DNA from: Myxococcota bacterium
GTDB lineage: Bacteria > Myxococcota_A > Polyangia > HGW-17
Length of the DNA stretch: 6,793 bases
NCBI GenBank assembly: GCA_018821745.1
Contig: JAHJLU010000057.1
Span: forward strand, 1-6,793
Reading direction: 5' to 3'
Position numbers and translations under genes: made by a program. The notes below the pieces were generated by a model. The model saw only the letters and a program-made list of their open reading frames with translations, did no database searches and had not been told where the DNA came from. Positions 1 through 5,134 of the stretch are shown piece after piece. How positions within the stretch are numbered: the stretch's first letter is position 1; each line of letters begins with the position of its first letter.

Positions 1-1
1 A

Positions 2-658
2 TCTCACATCAGGCTCAAGGATATGGATCCCCTTGTGGGGGAAATTCACCCGATAGACGAAGGGATTCACGAAGGCAGCGCCTTCATGGTGTGGCCCTGG
101 CCTGCCTGCACGGCCATCGCAAAACGTGGTCTGAAACCAGGGAAAGCAGTCAGCGTGGCCAAAAGTTTGTTTGATGCAGCTCTGGAGCGGCTGGAAAATG
201 GTGGGACAGAGCCTCAGCCCTGGGAAGTGGTCATGGTGAATACGGAGTGGGGTCTTTTGGCTGGATGGGAACGTGTAGATATTGCACATGAAATGGCCGG
301 TGCCTCCCTCGCGGCTCCCGAGCGTTTTCGGGGTGGTGCACCCACGGATTCAACCAAAGTTTATCTCCACGCCTCGCTGATCTATCTGCTGGCCTCGGGG
401 CGTGCTCCTATGGGGCTCCTGAGACCCCCGTCGGGCAACGGGGTTAATGTGGAGCCCTTCGATCTGGCCGTCGCCGGGGGGTTGTGTGTTCGCCCTGATC
501 AGCGAACACGGAGGGAAAATTTTATCCCGGAGCTGGAACGCTCCCTGGGTATTCTCTCCCCCGGGAAGAAAATTCTGCAGATGGCCGGTGCTGCCATGGG
601 TATTGGTCTGCTGCTGGCCATCGGGTATGGATTGTCCGCGCTCATGGCATCCCTGTGA
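2..658 (+). CDS. Partial protein of unknown function with C-terminal membrane helix
   Basis: I do not recognise this family. The frame is open through the left edge (Ser-His-Ile-Arg-Leu-Lys-Asp precede the first Met, at 23), and that Met has only AAGG two bases upstream, so the gene most likely begins outside the window; 211 residues follow from Met23. The soluble part has mixed alpha/beta composition, a Trp/Pro-rich stretch (FMVWPWPAC, residues 21-29 from that Met) and a Trp-containing segment near 76-82. The last ~25 residues (about 187-209, Met-Ala-Gly-Ala to the end) form one uninterrupted hydrophobic helix preceded by Gly-Lys-Lys, with only about two residues after it. That looks like a tail anchor holding an otherwise cytoplasmic protein to the inner membrane. 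Its stop overlaps a GTG start (GTGA) of a possible small gene. Coding status is well supported by length and neighbours; function is unknown. Confidence 0.72.
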   Translation, partial: SHIRLKDMDPLVGEIHPIDEGIHEGSAFMVWPWPACTAIAKRGLKPGKAVSVAKSLFDAALERLENGGTEPQPWEVVMVNTEWGLLAGWERVDIAHEMAGASLAAPERFRGGAPTDSTKVYLHASLIYLLASGRAPMGLLRPPSGNGVNVEPFDLAVAGGLCVRPDQRTRRENFIPELERSLGILSPGKKILQMAGAAMGIGLLLAIGYGLSALMASL

Positions 659-798
659 AAACAGCGCTCTCCCCTTCAGTTGGGGAGTTCCTTCCTCTAT
701 TGACTTTACCGGTTGATTATTTTAAAGATGAATCCGGCTTAACAGTTGCCTGCCGTGTTGCCAAACCGGCAGGAACACGTCTGCTCATTACGAGTTAA
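655..798 (+). CDS. Possible small protein (47 residues), GTG start overlapping upstream stop
   Basis: A 47-codon frame begins with GTG inside the overlap GTGA, shared with the stop of the upstream gene, and ends at TAA 17 bases before the next ATG. The overlap suggests translational coupling, since no separate ribosome binding site is visible. The product would be small and soluble, with a central acidic patch (Asp-Tyr-Phe-Lys-Asp-Glu) and a C-terminal strand-like half (Gly-Leu-Thr-Val-Ala-Cys-Arg-Val through Leu-Leu-Ile-Thr-Ser). I recognise no family. Its codons (TTA, CTA, TTT, GTT) are somewhat AT-richer than those of the neighbours, which argues against it. A strong hairpin (749-773) lies within it. 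The alternative is an untranslated spacer carrying an RNA structure. Confidence 0.4.
   Translation: MKTALSPSVGEFLPLLTLPVDYFKDESGLTVACRVAKPAGTRLLITS
749..773 (+). other. Stable RNA hairpin without a U-tract
   Basis: CCTGCCG (749-755) is perfectly complementary to CGGCAGG (767-773). Inside it, GTT (757-759) pairs with AAC (764-766) around a GCCA loop, leaving one bulged T at 756: ten base pairs in all, seven of them GC-rich. No T-run follows, so it is not a standard intrinsic terminator. It may be an RNA processing or stability element between the first gene and the 816 gene, or a coincidence of codons in the small reading frame. Confidence 0.4.
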
Positions 799-815
799 CC
801 CTACGGAGAAGGGCG

Positions 816-1019
816 ATGTCTGTGAAACAGTTCAATGGAGTGAAAGTTTTTTCGGCCACAATGGCACAGGAGCGGGAGGCGTTGGGCGATAAGGTCACAA
901 CGTGGCTTGAGAGGCACCCCGACTTTGAAATTCATGAAATAGAGACAAAGCAGTCTTCCGACGAAGCATTTCACTGTATTACGATACTTGTTTTTTATAC
1001 CGATCCTCTGGCGGAGTAG
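816..1019 (+). CDS. Small conserved-looking protein, Cse60-like (67 residues)
   Basis: A short gene with a very good ribosome binding site (GGAG at 805-808, seven bases before the ATG). The product, 67 residues, has a predicted beta-alpha-beta-beta layout: a strand at 7-13 (NGVKVFS), a helix at about 16-33 (Gln-Glu-Arg-Glu-Ala-Leu-Gly to Trp-Leu-Glu), a strand at 37-44 (FEIHEIET), and a final strand at 52-61 (FHCITILVFY). This layout, with Val-Lys-Val-Phe at the start and an aromatic/aliphatic closing strand, resembles the small Cse60-type proteins (Pfam Spore_Cse60) known from spore formers. Outside that group, related short proteins have no established role. The resemblance is by pattern only. 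The gene lies between a possible 47-residue frame and a membrane-anchored coiled-coil protein on the same strand. Confidence 0.8.
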   Translation: MSVKQFNGVKVFSATMAQEREALGDKVTTWLERHPDFEIHEIETKQSSDEAFHCITILVFYTDPLAE

Positions 1020-1076
1020 CACCGGAATACAGTCTGCCAAACGCTTAAAATACTCTTCTGTCCTCTGGAGAATTCC

Positions 1077-1118
1077 TTGGTTGCTCCAGGGGCGGTTATG
1101 GCTGACCACGGCAACCAA
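1077..1118 (+). promoter_or_regulatory. Inverted repeat/hairpin in leader of the coiled-coil gene
   Basis: TTGGTTGC (1077-1084) and GCAACCAA (1111-1118) are perfect complements. Within the 26-base interval GGTTA can pair with TGACC (one G-U pair) around a TGGC loop, so the segment could fold as a two-tiered stem. The AGGGG ribosome-binding-like run and the ATG of a tiny 11-codon frame sit inside it. No T-run follows, so a translation-control or RNA-stability element is more likely than a terminator. Confidence 0.4.
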
Positions 1119-1133
1119 ATTTCCGTGGATTGA
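1098..1133 (+). CDS. Possible 11-codon leader peptide
   Basis: ATG at 1098 is preceded at good distance by AGGGG (about 1088-1092) and opens an 11-codon frame (MADHGNQISVD) that stops at TGA nine bases before the ATG of the coiled-coil gene. It is in the same frame as that gene. The ribosome binding site here is better than the one directly before the 1143 start, so translation of this mini-frame could bring ribosomes to the downstream start. The frame is too short to judge by composition; it may be chance. Confidence 0.22.
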   Translation: MADHGNQISVD

Positions 1134-1142
1134 CGAGCCCCC

Positions 1143-1556
1143 ATGATCTATATCCTGATTGCGCTCATTGCCATCGCTTCCTTTTCTGTCGGAGTCATGG
1201 TCGCTGTGAAACTCTTGAAAAAAGAGTACACCGGCGAGCTGGTCTCCGGGGAGAAAAAGGTTGAACATTCAGAGGACCTGGATTTACACGAAGAAGAGAC
1301 CCGCAAGGTTGAACTGGTGGATTTCGAGGACCTGCTTGATGTAGATGGTGATGTCATCGAAGCCGAGCCCGCTCCCCTTGTGCCCGAGGAACATCTTTAT
1401 CGGGCCAAGTCCGAGATCCATATACTCCAGTCAAAGGTTCGGGATCTTGAGCTCCGTGAGCAATCACAGCAGTTTGTCATCGAAAAATTGAAAAAACGTG
1501 CGGATGGGAATATGGTGGACGAAACGCCGGAATCACTCCCTGAAGAGTCACAGTGA
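1143..1556 (+). CDS. Small membrane-anchored coiled-coil protein (137 residues)
   Basis: This is a bitopic inner-membrane protein of unknown function. Residues 2-24 are a hydrophobic helix (Ile-Tyr-Ile-Leu-Ile-Ala-Leu onwards) followed by Lys-Leu-Leu-Lys-Lys. The positive charges after the helix predict an outside N-terminus and a cytoplasmic body. Residues 40-80 are strongly acidic (runs of Glu/Asp such as DLDLHEEE and VDFEDLLDVDGD), then residues about 82-119 show heptad-like Leu/Ile/Val spacing (Leu-Tyr-Arg-Ala-Lys-Ser-Glu-Ile-His-Ile-Leu) that predicts a coiled coil. The tail is Glu/Pro-rich. The overall plan resembles small membrane scaffold proteins but matches no family I can name. The start is chosen because it opens directly into the helix; its ribosome binding site is weak (GACGAG). 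It ends 49 bases before the preferred start of the HisD-like gene and is probably co-transcribed with it. Confidence 0.75.
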   Translation: MIYILIALIAIASFSVGVMVAVKLLKKEYTGELVSGEKKVEHSEDLDLHEEETRKVELVDFEDLLDVDGDVIEAEPAPLVPEEHLYRAKSEIHILQSKVRDLELREQSQQFVIEKLKKRADGNMVDETPESLPEESQ

Positions 1557-1605
1557 ATTCACTGGCCTTTGTGTTTTATCAACTTTCCGACAGGCACTGT
1601 ACTTT

Positions 1606-2775
1606 ATGCGCACGGTAAACTCCCTGGAGACGGCTGGAGAGCCAAGTTCAAACCTCAAGGCCAAAGCAGCCAAAGCCATTGCCGACGTAATGGAACAGGG
1701 GGTCCATGCCATTGAAGCACCCACCTTCGGCAAGGGCCTGAATATCCCTTTGGAGATTTTAATGCTCGCCGAGCAGCACATCTCCATGCCGCAGATGGCA
1801 GTGATGGAGACTTTTCTCCGATATAATGAGAAGGTGGCCCTGCGACAGTATCAGACCGTCCGCCCCTGTGCCCTGGAGCCCACCGCCGGGATTAAAATCC
1901 AGCAGGAAGTTCGCGCTGTGGACAGTATGGCGGTAGTGGCAAAGGGTACGTGGAGTGACGAAATCCCCGAGACACTCGGGGCTCAGTTGGTGGCCGCCAG
2001 GGTCGCCGGAGTTCCCCGGCGAATCGTTCTTCTGCAACCCGATGACCAGGGCGGGGAGGCTCCCATCAGTCTCTTTATGTCGCACATGGCTGAGGCCACC
2101 CATGTCTATCGGGCCGGTGGAATTGAGGGGATGGTGGCGCTCTTTGAAGGCTGGCTCGGCCCCATTCCCGACAAGGTCTTCCTCATCGGGGGCACCCGGC
2201 TTGAGCGGGTGGTCCACTCACTGCTGGTCCAGCGTGGAAAGAAAAATCGTCTGGATCTTGTGGTGCTCGCGGATTCAAAATCCGGGGTGGAGCCGATAAT
2301 CGAGATTCTCGGCAGCTTTATCCAGGATAATCCACTCTCCAAGGTTGCCCTGGTGACTACCTCACGAAGAGTCCTCAAGAGGGTGGAGCAGCTTCTGGAA
2401 GAGGAAGATGCGGACAAATGGTGGATCCGGGACCTCAAAAACAGCCAGGCGCTGATCCTGGGCTCCATCGAGGAGGCTCTGACCGTATTGCGGGATTATA
2501 GTATTAACTATTTTGTACCTCTCATCTCCAACTACGAAGATACCGTCCATCACCTCCCGGGAGTGAACCATTTCATAGTCGGTGATGTGCTCGGGCCTCT
2601 CATCTCCAAAAGGGCCCTGAATGTGGGAACCACGGGTGAGACACGTATGGAAGAGGGGATTGGGCCTTCAGGGGTCTTCAGTTTTCTTCGGACCATCACC
2701 ATTGAAGAGATTGGCGTCAAGGCGGGGGAGCGAATCAAGTCCCAGATGCGCCAGCTCGGTCGGCTGCACTTTTAA
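1606..2775 (+). CDS. Histidinol dehydrogenase-fold protein lacking the catalytic residues (probable pseudoenzyme)
   Basis: Most of this 389-residue protein aligns with HisD, the zinc/NAD enzyme of the last two steps of histidine synthesis. Landmarks: IKIQQEVRAVDSMAVV (96-111) matches the strand before HisD's NAD-binding IPGG; AGGIEGMVALFEGW (170-183) matches GGAQAIAALAFGT; VALVTTS (247-253) matches HisD's VILLT segment; VFSFLRTITIEEI (357-369) matches the C-terminal signature. The functional residues do not match. By my alignment to E. coli HisD, Gln259 and His262 become Phe238 and Asp241, Glu326-His327 become Asn301-Tyr302, Asp360 becomes Pro331, His367 becomes Leu338, the AGPSE motif is missing, and IPGG reads AKGT. 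It is also about 45 residues shorter. Authentic histidinol oxidation is therefore unlikely; a binding, structural or regulatory role is inferred. The ATG at 1606 is chosen because homology starts there; GTG 1498 and ATG 1504 in the same frame would overlap the upstream gene. Its ribosome binding site is weak. Confidence 0.8.
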   Translation: MRTVNSLETAGEPSSNLKAKAAKAIADVMEQGVHAIEAPTFGKGLNIPLEILMLAEQHISMPQMAVMETFLRYNEKVALRQYQTVRPCALEPTAGIKIQQEVRAVDSMAVVAKGTWSDEIPETLGAQLVAARVAGVPRRIVLLQPDDQGGEAPISLFMSHMAEATHVYRAGGIEGMVALFEGWLGPIPDKVFLIGGTRLERVVHSLLVQRGKKNRLDLVVLADSKSGVEPIIEILGSFIQDNPLSKVALVTTSRRVLKRVEQLLEEEDADKWWIRDLKNSQALILGSIEEALTVLRDYSINYFVPLISNYEDTVHHLPGVNHFIVGDVLGPLISKRALNVGTTGETRMEEGIGPSGVFSFLRTITIEEIGVKAGERIKSQMRQLGRLHF

Positions 2776-3717
2776 TCAGGAAAAGACATCATCACAGGGT
2801 TTGGAAAAATCGGGATTCAATATTCCATGGGACTCGAGATCCTGGATGAAACTGATGGGGGGCTTCATGGAACGCAGTTCGTATGCCAGGGGATAATATT
2901 CCTCGCCGGTGATGGTGCGATGCAGCGGTTCCGGGAGGCCCTCCCCGTGGGGATGGTACTGTGCCATGAGAGAGATGCCAACCCCCAGGGAAATAAGTGG
3001 TGCGAGCTGCTCCAGGAGTTGAAAAGAGTCGGAGAGGCCGCCGGGGAGGACGAGGTGCCGGATCAAAAGGCCGCCCGTGGCGACGCCCTCTTCATTGAGG
3101 GCGAGGGGTCCCACCTGGTCGTACATTTCGGCAATAACGGGCATGATCCCCTCATGGTAGGTGAGGTTGCCGGCGCAGAGGAGCCCTGGCCGGGGGGTGA
3201 GCCACTTGATATCCGGCATGTAAATATCTACGTAGCCCCGCAGCAGCCGGATAACCTCCAGGGTGTCAAATCCACTGGTGTTATAAACAACAGGCAGGGA
3301 CAGGCCGCCCGCGCGTGCCATCTTGATGGCAGCGACCATGTGGGGAGCAAAGTGGGTCGGGGTGACAAAATTGATGTTATGCACTCCCTGACGCTGGAGG
3401 GAGAGCATGGTCTCGGCCAGTTCCTCCGTGGAGACTTCCTGCAGCGAGCTTTGGTGGGCGTCGCATCGGCTTATCTGGTGATTCTGGCAAAAAAGGCATC
3501 CAAGGGAGCAGCCGTTGAAGAAGATAGTGCCGGAGCCTTTGTGGCCGGAGATTGGCGGTTCTTCACCCCTGTGAACGGTACGGAGCGCCACGGAGGCATT
3601 TTTCCCCTGGCCACAGAGTCCTCTCTCGTTTTTGTGCCGTAATGCGCCGCAGGAGTGAGGGCAGAGCCTGCAGGGGGAGAATAATTCCTGGAGCGGGTTG
3701 TTGATTTCTGAGGTCAT
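2776..3717 (-). CDS. Radical SAM protein, COG1313/PflX-type (pyruvate formate-lyase activase-like)
   Basis: This 313-residue protein has the features of the uncharacterised COG1313 (PflX) branch of radical SAM proteins. The N-terminus carries an extra cysteine cluster, Cys16-x2-Cys19-x3-Cys23-x11-Cys35 (CRLCPHSC, then GLCGQG), followed by EEPPISG and GSGTIFFNGC. The cluster-binding motif is Cys70-x3-Cys74-x2-Cys77 (GCSLGCLFCQN), which would hold a 4Fe-4S cluster and generate a 5'-deoxyadenosyl radical from S-adenosylmethionine. Later family signatures are YMPDIKW (166-172), IAEMYDQVGPL (195-205), LLIRHLVLPGG (217-227) and SLMAQYHPHG (249-258). Length is typical and all key cysteines are present. 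The family is related to glycyl-radical-enzyme activases, but its substrate is not established and no glycyl radical enzyme is visible here. The start at 3717 overlaps the lipoprotein stop (ATGA), which favours it over an upstream in-frame ATG at 3768; no separate ribosome binding site is evident, consistent with translational coupling. Confidence 0.92.
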   Translation of the reverse strand: MTSEINNPLQELFSPCRLCPHSCGALRHKNERGLCGQGKNASVALRTVHRGEEPPISGHKGSGTIFFNGCSLGCLFCQNHQISRCDAHQSSLQEVSTEELAETMLSLQRQGVHNINFVTPTHFAPHMVAAIKMARAGGLSLPVVYNTSGFDTLEVIRLLRGYVDIYMPDIKWLTPRPGLLCAGNLTYHEGIMPVIAEMYDQVGPLALNEEGVATGGLLIRHLVLPGGLSDSFQLLEQLAPLISLGVGISLMAQYHPHGEGLPEPLHRTITGEEYYPLAYELRSMKPPISFIQDLESHGILNPDFSKPCDDVFS

Positions 3718-4883
3718 GGTGTGACAGTGACAAACCAGAGGCCCTTGTCCTGAGAAAGGGCAATACATTTGCTGCCGGCGGCGAGGCGTGTGGTGCCGCT
3801 CTTGAATGTGGGGACTCCCTTGAGTGCCACTCCGGCGAATTGGTTTTTGTCATGGGTCAGCAGGCTGAGATCAGATCCGGAAGCGGTAATCACCCCGGGA
3901 AAGGCCGCCTTTGAAGGTACCAGGAGTATACCCCTGTGATTGGGCAGAAGGGGCATGCTGGCTGTTTTTTTGAGGGTGGCTGAATAAAGGACTACCTTCT
4001 TCGCGAACAGGACGGCCCAGCCTTTCTTTACCGGTCGGGCGTCCATGGGGAGACTGTCAACCAGAGCAGTGGCCATGGTTTTACCTCCGCGAGAGACAAG
4101 CGTGAGGGACTGTTTTGAGGCCAGGAGAAGAACTCTCGGGCCACCGAACAGGCGCACCATGCCGGGCTGTTTCTTTTTAGAGATGAGCCCCACGGTGGTT
4201 CTCCAGACGGCCAGACCATGCTTGTACAGCGCTGCGACATAGTGGGGGCTCACCACAAAATCCTGGATACGACCACCAAACCCGCCTCTGAAGGGGGCCA
4301 AACGGCCGGATTTCAAAGAAAACTTCCTGATGGTGTCCCCGTTGATTGCGGCCATGAGCCAGCGGTTTCCCTGGATAAATCCCACTCGGGCCCCTTCATG
4401 GCAGGATGGCCCCGCACAAACGTTTCGCACGTCGGAACGCTTCCATGCTTTACCCTTGGTCGTCGCGACAACCCCTACAGTCATTCCTGTGCTTCCCGCA
4501 GCCACGTGTGTGCAGTCGGCGCTGACAGCGATGCTGAAAATGTCGGCTCCAACGGGGTTGGTCAACTTGCGGAACGTCAGGGATTTTGCCCATTTTACCG
4601 CCGTGGGCTTTGGCTTGACAGCGGCGTTGGATTTATCGGGAGCCACGGTTGTCGGGGTGGAGGGGGTGGCCGTTTCTGCCTCCACAGGCGGTGAAGCGGT
4701 TACCGCTGGTGGAGACACAGGTTTATTCTGGATCTTCTTTTCTTTTTCAGGCTCTCGAGTGGAGGAGACACCTTGGGCTGAGGCTGCACCGGCGGGGCTG
4801 CTGGTGCCCTGACCGGTTGTGCTGGTGCAGGCAGTGGCAATGAGACAGAGGAAAAAGGTGGTTTGTATCATTATATAGTGCAT
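3714..4883 (-). CDS. Predicted lipoprotein with propeller-like domain (389 residues)
   Basis: The N-terminus is a short hydrophobic signal ending in a lipobox (Ile-Ala-Thr-Ala-Cys, Cys19), predicting lipidation; Thr follows the cysteine, which in enterobacterial rules favours the outer membrane. Unusually, the signal has no Lys or Arg before the hydrophobic core. Residues 20-95 are a low-complexity Ser/Thr/Pro/Ala linker with a charged EKEKK island. Residues about 97-389 consist of repeated short strands with features like IFSIAVSADCTHVAAGS, VGFIQGNRWLMAAINGD and TRLAAGSKCIALSQDKGLWF, suggesting a WD40/PQQ-like beta-propeller, though no canonical WD repeat is visible. Four cysteines lie in the domain (124, 156, 161, 373). 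The start at 4883 is chosen over an in-frame ATG at 4955 because it places the signal at the N-terminus and follows a modest ACGGAA site. It is probably co-expressed with the radical SAM gene, whose ATG overlaps its TGA. Confidence 0.8.
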   Translation of the reverse strand: MHYIMIQTTFFLCLIATACTSTTGQGTSSPAGAASAQGVSSTREPEKEKKIQNKPVSPPAVTASPPVEAETATPSTPTTVAPDKSNAAVKPKPTAVKWAKSLTFRKLTNPVGADIFSIAVSADCTHVAAGSTGMTVGVVATTKGKAWKRSDVRNVCAGPSCHEGARVGFIQGNRWLMAAINGDTIRKFSLKSGRLAPFRGGFGGRIQDFVVSPHYVAALYKHGLAVWRTTVGLISKKKQPGMVRLFGGPRVLLLASKQSLTLVSRGGKTMATALVDSLPMDARPVKKGWAVLFAKKVVLYSATLKKTASMPLLPNHRGILLVPSKAAFPGVITASGSDLSLLTHDKNQFAGVALKGVPTFKSGTTRLAAGSKCIALSQDKGLWFVTVTP

Positions 4884-4926
4884 GTTCAATTCCGTTTCAG
4901 GATTCTCCCACAATGAAGTCGGGGAC

Positions 4927-4955
4927 ACTCTACTCCATTTGCCTCGCTTTGACAA
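4927..4955 (-). promoter_or_regulatory. Candidate sigma-70-type promoter for the lipoprotein operon
   Basis: Read on the minus strand, TTGTCA (4955-4950, five of six consensus bases) is separated by exactly 17 bases from TAGAGT (4932-4927, four of six). Transcription would start near 4920, leaving a leader of about 37 bases before the ATG at 4883. Position and spacing are right for the lipoprotein/radical SAM unit. The -10 element is only moderate, so this remains a prediction. Confidence 0.4.
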
Positions 4956-5017
4956 AGGGTGTGACCAAGGATCACCAAGTGAGCCACCGGGCTTGCTCTT
5001 TCCTTTTTTAAGGAGTT

Positions 5018-5104
5018 ATGTTACGAAAATGTACACGCAGCGCAGCCTTTTGGGGTTGGCCAATGCGACGTGAACCTCTTTTCCTCCCTTCAGCGCCATT
5101 TTAA
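5018..5104 (+). CDS. Possible 28-residue leader reading frame
   Basis: ATG at 5018 follows AAGGAG (5010-5015), a strong ribosome-binding sequence, but only two bases separate them, which is short. The frame runs 28 codons (beginning MLRKCTRSAAFWG, ending in a Pro-rich tail) and stops 30 bases before the glycosyltransferase ATG. A second ATG at 5029 in another frame opens a 14-codon frame at a more ordinary distance from the same AAGGAG. Either could be a leader peptide of the glycosyltransferase gene. No family is recognisable and chance is a real alternative. Confidence 0.2.
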   Translation: MLRKCTRSAAFWGWPMRREPLFLPSAPF

Positions 5105-5134
5105 CCGGTGCGAGAGGGATTAAGTGAGCACAGC

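Noticed and set aside
428..445. CCCCGT/ACGGGG inverted repeat
   Set aside because: It lies inside the coding region of the first gene, in GC-rich sequence where such short repeats are expected by chance.
801..1268. 155-codon minus-strand frame across the small-protein region
   Set aside because: It runs antisense to the well-started 816 gene and the start of the 1143 gene, its product has no recognisable features, and the plus-strand genes have better start sites.
1098..1556. Read-through (selenocysteine) of TGA 1131-1133 joining the mini-frame to the coiled-coil gene
   Set aside because: Although in frame, there is no visible selenocysteine insertion hairpin just after the TGA, and the downstream ATG gives a normal membrane anchor.
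1498..1605. N-terminal extension of the HisD-like protein from GTG 1498 or ATG 1504
   Set aside because: The extension overlaps the coiled-coil gene in another frame, has a basic Trp-rich composition unlike HisD, and HisD similarity begins after Met at 1606.
2827..3642. 271-codon plus-strand frame
   Set aside because: It is antisense to the radical SAM gene, which has all family motifs; the open frame is a by-product of GC-rich codons.
4949..4977. Plus-strand TTGACA at 4949 as a promoter for the glycosyltransferase
   Set aside because: No -10-like sequence lies at 16-18 bases (TCACCA at 17), so only the -35 half is present.
4993..5022. TTGCTC - 18 - TATGTT as a glycosyltransferase promoter
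   Set aside because: Only three of six and four of six consensus bases match, too weak to call.
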